The notes under the pieces were generated by a model that made no database searches, was not told the DNA's origin, and was given only the letters and a program-made list of their open reading frames with translations. Both the position numbers and the translations under genes were made by a program. Below are positions 6,174 to 8,461 of a DNA stretch of 8,461 nucleotides, one piece after another. The stretch's first letter is position 1. Every line of letters begins with the position of its first letter. The stretch is from DASVLX01 sp036384655 (GTDB lineage: Bacteria > Actinomycetota > Actinomycetes > Mycobacteriales > Pseudonocardiaceae). The DNA lies in NCBI GenBank assembly GCA_036384655.1, contig DASVLX010000250.1:1-8461 (forward strand), written 5' to 3'.

Positions 6174-6761
6174 GTGGGCCGTTCAGGTGAAGATCGCGAT
6201 TCCAAGGAAGTCCGCAGAAAGCGGATCCTGGCCATTCGACGCGCCGTATCGGTGCAGGTGCGTGCCGCCGAGGCCGATGCGCTGGCGTCCGCCGTTGTCA
6301 CTGTGACAGGGAACACGATCTGTGGATATGTGCCGGTCGGGTCGGAGCCCGGATCGGTGGCGATGTTGGACGCTCTGGTGGCCGACGGCCGCCGCGTCCT
6401 GCTGCCGGTGGTAACCGGTGCCGCACCGCTGGACTGGACCGAGTACACCGGGCCGGACTCACTGGTGCCGGGCCCGCACGGGCTGCGGGAGCCCGCGGGC
6501 CGGCGGCTCGGTCCGGCCGCCATCGGGCGCGCTCAGGCCGTGCTGGTGCCGGCGCTGGCCGTGGACCGGCTCGGCGTGCGGCTGGGACGCGGCGGCGGCC
6601 ACTACGACCGCTCCCTGCCGCTGGCCGCCGCGGGTGCGGCGCTGGTGGGCGTGATTCGCGACGAGGAGTGGGTGACGCGGCTGCCGGACGAGCCGCATGA
6701 CGTGCGGATGACGGCCGTCCTCACACCCCGGCTCGGCCTGGTGGCGCTACCCCGACCCTGA
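6174..6761 (+). CDS. fau: 5-formyltetrahydrofolate cyclo-ligase
   Basis: 195 aa, cytoplasmic. It converts 5-formyl-THF with ATP to 5,10-methenyl-THF, recycling a storage or inhibitory folate. The N-terminal basic helix KEVRRKRILAIRR (11-23) is typical. YVPVGSEPG (52-60) is the substrate and phosphate region, GLREP lies at 103-107, and the ATP-binding signature is LGRGGGHYDRSL (137-148; usually LGYGGGYYDR). DEPHDVRMTAVLTP (172-185) is the conserved C-terminal block. The GTG start at 6174 is forced: the only other in-frame codons after the TAG at 6162 are non-starts, and the helix begins 10 residues later. With no ribosome site and a TAGCCT box 6 nt before it, the mRNA is likely leaderless. It is divergent from galU and followed by the ruc homologue, the order of Rv0992c-Rv0991c. 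Confidence 0.95.
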   Translation: MGRSGEDRDSKEVRRKRILAIRRAVSVQVRAAEADALASAVVTVTGNTICGYVPVGSEPGSVAMLDALVADGRRVLLPVVTGAAPLDWTEYTGPDSLVPGPHGLREPAGRRLGPAAIGRAQAVLVPALAVDRLGVRLGRGGGHYDRSLPLAAAGAALVGVIRDEEWVTRLPDEPHDVRMTAVLTPRLGLVALPRP

Positions 6762-6811
6762 CCGACGCGAGCGCTGGAATGCCCGTCGACGCTGTGACCC
6801 CGCGCTCGATA

Positions 6812-6842
6812 TTTGCGCTGGCTGGCATGATTGGCGCATCAT
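6812..6842 (+). promoter_or_regulatory. Possible ruc promoter
   Basis: TTGCGC (6813-6818) and CATCAT (6837-6842), 18 nt apart, are a weak -35/-10 pair in the 149-nt gap after the cyclo-ligase. A start point near 6849 would fall inside the CIRCE element, as expected for an HrcA-repressed promoter. Both boxes are poor matches. Confidence 0.3.
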
Positions 6843-6846
6843 TTCA

Positions 6847-6873
6847 TTGGCACTCTGTCATGTCGAGTGCCAA
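6847..6873. promoter_or_regulatory. CIRCE operator (HrcA binding site)
   Basis: TTGGCACTC (6847-6855), a 9-nt spacer, and GAGTGCCAA (6865-6873) form a perfect 9-bp inverted repeat. The CIRCE consensus is TTAGCACTC-N9-GAGTGCTAA, so each arm differs by one compensated base and the spacer length is exact. It lies 37 nt before the GTG of the FmdB/Ruc gene, which would put that gene under the heat-shock repressor HrcA. HrcA itself is not in the window. Confidence 0.9.
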
Positions 6874-6882
6874 AACGATGTT

Positions 6883-6903
6883 CGCGGGAATGCCCGCGGA
6901 GGG
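6883..6903 (+). promoter_or_regulatory. Leader hairpin abutting the ruc Shine-Dalgarno
   Basis: CGCGGG (6883-6888), loop AATG and CCCGCG (6893-6898) make a perfect 6-bp stem that ends on the first base of the ribosome site GGAGGG (6898-6903), 7 nt before GTG 6911. It may influence translation or mRNA stability, though the stem alone could be coincidence in GC-rich DNA. Confidence 0.4.
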
Positions 6904-6910
6904 AGCCACC

Positions 6911-7285
6911 GTGCCGACCTACCAGTACGTTTGCACCGTTTGCGGTCACCGGTTCGATGCCGTGCAGTCCTTCTCGGACGAAGCGCTCACAGAGTGCCCG
7001 GAGTGCTCGGGCCGCCTCCGCAAACTGTTCAGCGCGGTGGGGATTGTGTTCAAGGGCAGCGGCTTTTACCACACCGACAACCGGACGTCGTCCAACGGCG
7101 GCAGGAAGTCCAGCACGGCGAGTTCGTCCAGCAAGAGTGACAACGGTTCGGCCAGTTCGTCCGCGCAGAGCTCGGCCAAGGGCGATGGCGCGTCCGCGAG
7201 TTCGTCGTCCAGCGCCTCGACCGGCACGTCGAGTGGCACGTCGAGTGGCGGCAGCGGCACGACCTCCGCGGCCAAGGCCTCCTGA
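6911..7285 (+). CDS. ruc: FmdB-family zinc-ribbon protein, Ruc-type redox chaperone
   Basis: 124 aa. The N-terminal zinc ribbon begins MPTYQYVCTVCGHRFD with Cys8, Cys11, Cys29 and Cys32 (two CxxC pairs), then the conserved RKLFSAVGIVFKGSGFYHTD (37-56). The rest (58-124) is a disordered tail of Ser, Gly, Thr and Ala; about 29 of 67 residues are Ser. It closely resembles M. tuberculosis Rv0991c (Ruc), a redox-regulated unstructured chaperone that binds unfolded protein after oxidation of its zinc cysteines and works with the DnaK system. The same neighbour (5-formyl-THF cyclo-ligase) and the CIRCE element support that role. The start is GTG 6911, where GGAGGG lies 7 nt upstream and the zinc ribbon begins; an in-frame extension back to 6779 crosses the CIRCE and is not coding. 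Being Ruc rather than another FmdB protein is inferred from similarity recalled and context. Confidence 0.9.
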   Translation: MPTYQYVCTVCGHRFDAVQSFSDEALTECPECSGRLRKLFSAVGIVFKGSGFYHTDNRTSSNGGRKSSTASSSSKSDNGSASSSAQSSAKGDGASASSSSSASTGTSSGTSSGGSGTTSAAKAS

Positions 7286-7291
7286 TCCGGG

Positions 7292-7300
7292 TTATCCACA
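7292..7300 (+). promoter_or_regulatory. DnaA box 1
   Basis: TTATCCACA is the exact consensus DnaA box, 7 nt after the ruc stop in non-coding DNA. It may bind the replication initiator as a transcriptional or titration site; its function is not shown by the sequence. Confidence 0.45.
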
Positions 7301-7325
7301 GGTTTTCCTCGCCGCACGCCGATCG

Positions 7326-7344
7326 CCGGCCGGTCGCGGGCCGG
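7326..7344 (+). terminator. GC-rich hairpin after ruc, possible terminator
   Basis: CCGGCC (7326-7331) and GGCCGG (7339-7344) form a 6-bp stem with a 7-nt loop, followed by TTGTCC rather than a T-run. It lies 40 nt after the ruc stop. GC-only stems arise easily by chance in this DNA, so support is weak. Confidence 0.3.
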
Positions 7345-7353
7345 TTGTCCACA
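7345..7353 (+). promoter_or_regulatory. DnaA box 2
   Basis: TTGTCCACA is the form of DnaA box favoured in high-GC actinobacteria. It has the same orientation as box 1 with starts 53 bp apart, about five helical turns, so both would lie on the same face of the DNA. Confidence 0.45.
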
Positions 7354-7392
7354 GCCGGAGACAAGATCGCGACGAGGTCCCCCGCGTTCCCC

Positions 7393-7430
7393 TAGCGTCG
7401 ATCACGACACCGATCAACCGTCCTGATCGG
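7393..7430 (+). promoter_or_regulatory. Candidate promoter and inverted repeat before the SAF-domain gene
   Basis: TAGCGT (7393-7398) is a TAnnnT -10 box with no clear -35. Just downstream, CCGATCA (7410-7416) and TGATCGG (7424-7430) form a perfect 7-bp inverted repeat with a 7-nt spacer, which could be an operator or a leader hairpin. CCGTCCTGA also occurs twice (7418-7426 and 7431-7439). The ribosome site AGGGGAG follows at 7445-7451. Confidence 0.4.
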
Positions 7431-7457
7431 CCGTCCTGACTGACAGGGGAGAACGCC

Positions 7458-8150
7458 ATGTCCGACACCGGAAACGCCAGGCTGGCTCCGCTGCCCGCCG
7501 ACCGGCTCGCCGCGCTGCTGACGAGGCTCGTGGGCCGCCGTCGATGGCCGCGAGTGCTCGCGCTGCGCCGACTACTGGCGGTCGGGCTGATCATCGTGGC
7601 CGGGGTGCTCGCGCTGCGGCCGGCCGCCGCCGAGGGCCCGCCGACGGTGGACGTCCTGGTCGCCGCGCATGATCTGGCACCTGGCCGGCTCGCGCCGGCC
7701 GATCTGACGGTGCGGCGGCTGCCCGGCCAGTTCGCCCCGGCCGGCGCCCTGTCCCGTCCGGACGCGGCCCTCGGCCATGTGCTGGACGGTCCGGTGCGGG
7801 CCGGTGAACCCATCACCGACGTCCGGCTGCTCGGCCCCGCCGCGACCGGCCTCTCGGCGTCCGATCCGGACGCGGCTTCGGTGCCGGTTCGGTTGGCCGA
7901 TCCGGGAATCGCGGATCTGCTGCGCCCCGGCAGCCGGGTCGATGTGGTAACGAGCGGTGCCACCTCACCCGATCAGGTGAGCCCACAAACCCAACTGCTG
8001 GCCTCCGACGCCAGCGTGGTCGCCGTGCTGGGAAAGGACAATTCGGCCGGTCAACGTGGTTGCCTGGTGGTGCTGGCGCTGCCCCGGACGGTGGCGACAC
8101 GGGTTGCCGTGGCGGCACTCGATCGGCCAATTGCGGTTACGCTCCGCTAA
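7458..8150 (+). CDS. SAF-domain protein, CpaB/RcpC-like, membrane-anchored
   Basis: 230 aa from ATG 7458, with AGGGGAG 6 nt upstream. A basic N-terminal region (about 24-38, many Arg) precedes one hydrophobic segment (about 39-54), giving a membrane anchor or uncleaved signal. A SAF domain then covers about 66-127 (DVLVAAHDLAPGRLAPADLT followed by RRLP, and GPVRAGEPITDVRLLGP), presumably outside the cell. The C-terminal half (140-230) has the RcpC/CpaB-type strand pattern VPVRLADPGIADLLRPGSRV and DVV, ending at RPIAVTLR. CpaB proteins belong to Flp pilus assembly, but no other pilus gene is in the window, so a pilus role is not supported here. The gene stands 54 nt upstream of mscL on the same strand and is probably co-transcribed with it. 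Function unknown. Confidence 0.85.
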   Translation: MSDTGNARLAPLPADRLAALLTRLVGRRRWPRVLALRRLLAVGLIIVAGVLALRPAAAEGPPTVDVLVAAHDLAPGRLAPADLTVRRLPGQFAPAGALSRPDAALGHVLDGPVRAGEPITDVRLLGPAATGLSASDPDAASVPVRLADPGIADLLRPGSRVDVVTSGATSPDQVSPQTQLLASDASVVAVLGKDNSAGQRGCLVVLALPRTVATRVAVAALDRPIAVTLR

Positions 8151-8204
8151 GCAGTGATCGGCCAAACGGTCCAAGCGGCACCGCCAACAGGAGGGAAACC
8201 GGGA

Positions 8205-8461
8205 ATGTTCGAAGGCTTCAAGAAATTCATCCTCCGCGGAAACATCTTCGATCTCGCGGTCGCGGTGGTCATCGGTACCGCCTTCACCGCGGTGGTGACA
8301 TCGGTGGTCACCAACCTGATCAACCCGTTGGTCGCGTTGATCGGCGGTGCGAACGTCAAGGGCCTGGCCATCCAGCTCAACCCGAGCAACCCGAACACGA
8401 TCATGCACTTCGACACGGTGATCACCGCCGTGATCAACTTCCTGATCATCGCGGCCGTCGT
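8205..8461 (+). CDS. mscL: Large-conductance mechanosensitive channel MscL, partial
   Basis: The first 85 codons are present and the window ends inside the gene. The N-terminus MFEGFKKFILRGNIFDLAVA is the diagnostic MscL amphipathic helix followed by TM1 (about 14-43, VVIGTAFTAVVTSVVTNLI). A periplasmic loop comes next (about 44-68), and the start of TM2 (TVITAVINFLIIAAV) is cut. MscL forms a homopentameric pore in the cytoplasmic membrane that opens under membrane tension to release solutes on osmotic downshock. ATG 8205 has AGGAGGG at 8189-8195, 9 nt upstream. No promoter is seen in the 54-nt gap, so it probably shares the SAF gene's transcript. Confidence 0.96.
   Translation, partial: MFEGFKKFILRGNIFDLAVAVVIGTAFTAVVTSVVTNLINPLVALIGGANVKGLAIQLNPSNPNTIMHFDTVITAVINFLIIAAV

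Noticed and set aside
6779..6910. Upstream extension of the ruc frame
   Set aside because: It covers the CIRCE element and leader; GTG 6911 has GGAGGG and begins exactly at the zinc ribbon.
1..8461. CRISPR array, rRNA, insertion-sequence transposase or a defence cluster
   Set aside because: No regularly spaced repeats, rRNA sequence, transposase frame or recognisable defence gene was found on either strand.

Overview
The window looks like the chromosome of a high-GC actinobacterium, probably Pseudonocardiales (my inference). Sampled stretches of the right three quarters run at roughly 70-77% GC. Gene content and order (sepX/glpR, rimJ, glp/moeA, galU | 5-formyl-THF cyclo-ligase, ruc/FmdB, ... 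mscL) follow, as I recall it, the conserved block Rv0996-Rv0985c of Mycobacterium tuberculosis.

Left part (1 to about 2060): the right end of an integrated mobile element. It holds a large serine recombinase on the + strand. Divergent from it is a short coiled-coil protein on the - strand, cut by the window edge. GC is visibly lower here (about 40% in one 60-base line near 181-240, 55-60% across the recombinase). The element abuts the 3' end of a tRNA-Ala(CGC) gene on the - strand. The recombinase reading frame has no stop of its own before the junction: it runs through a strong hairpin, then antisense through the whole tRNA, and stops at 2187.

Middle part (2163-6149, all - strand): galU, glp (MoeA/gephyrin-like), a RimJ-type acetyltransferase and sepX/glpR. 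galU makes UDP-glucose for the envelope. Glp and its membrane receptor GlpR/SepX are known in Corynebacterium and Streptomyces as divisome partners, so the cluster joins envelope precursor supply with cell division. The tRNA lies 30 nt downstream of sepX on the same strand.

Right part (6174 to end, + strand): a 5-formyltetrahydrofolate cyclo-ligase, divergent from galU across only 24 nt and apparently leaderless. Next is a small zinc-ribbon protein of the FmdB/Ruc type, preceded by a perfect CIRCE element, the operator of the heat-shock repressor HrcA. Last come a secreted or membrane-anchored SAF-domain (CpaB-like) protein and the start of mscL, cut by the window end. The gap before the SAF gene holds two perfect DnaA-box sequences 53 bp apart and a 7-bp inverted repeat.

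The host genes are mostly housekeeping. The points most worth a second look are the CIRCE-controlled Ruc homologue, the recombinase frame fused into the tRNA, the overlapping divergent -10 boxes of galU and the cyclo-ligase, and the altered glycine-rich motif of Glp. No gene-free stretch exceeds about 175 bases.
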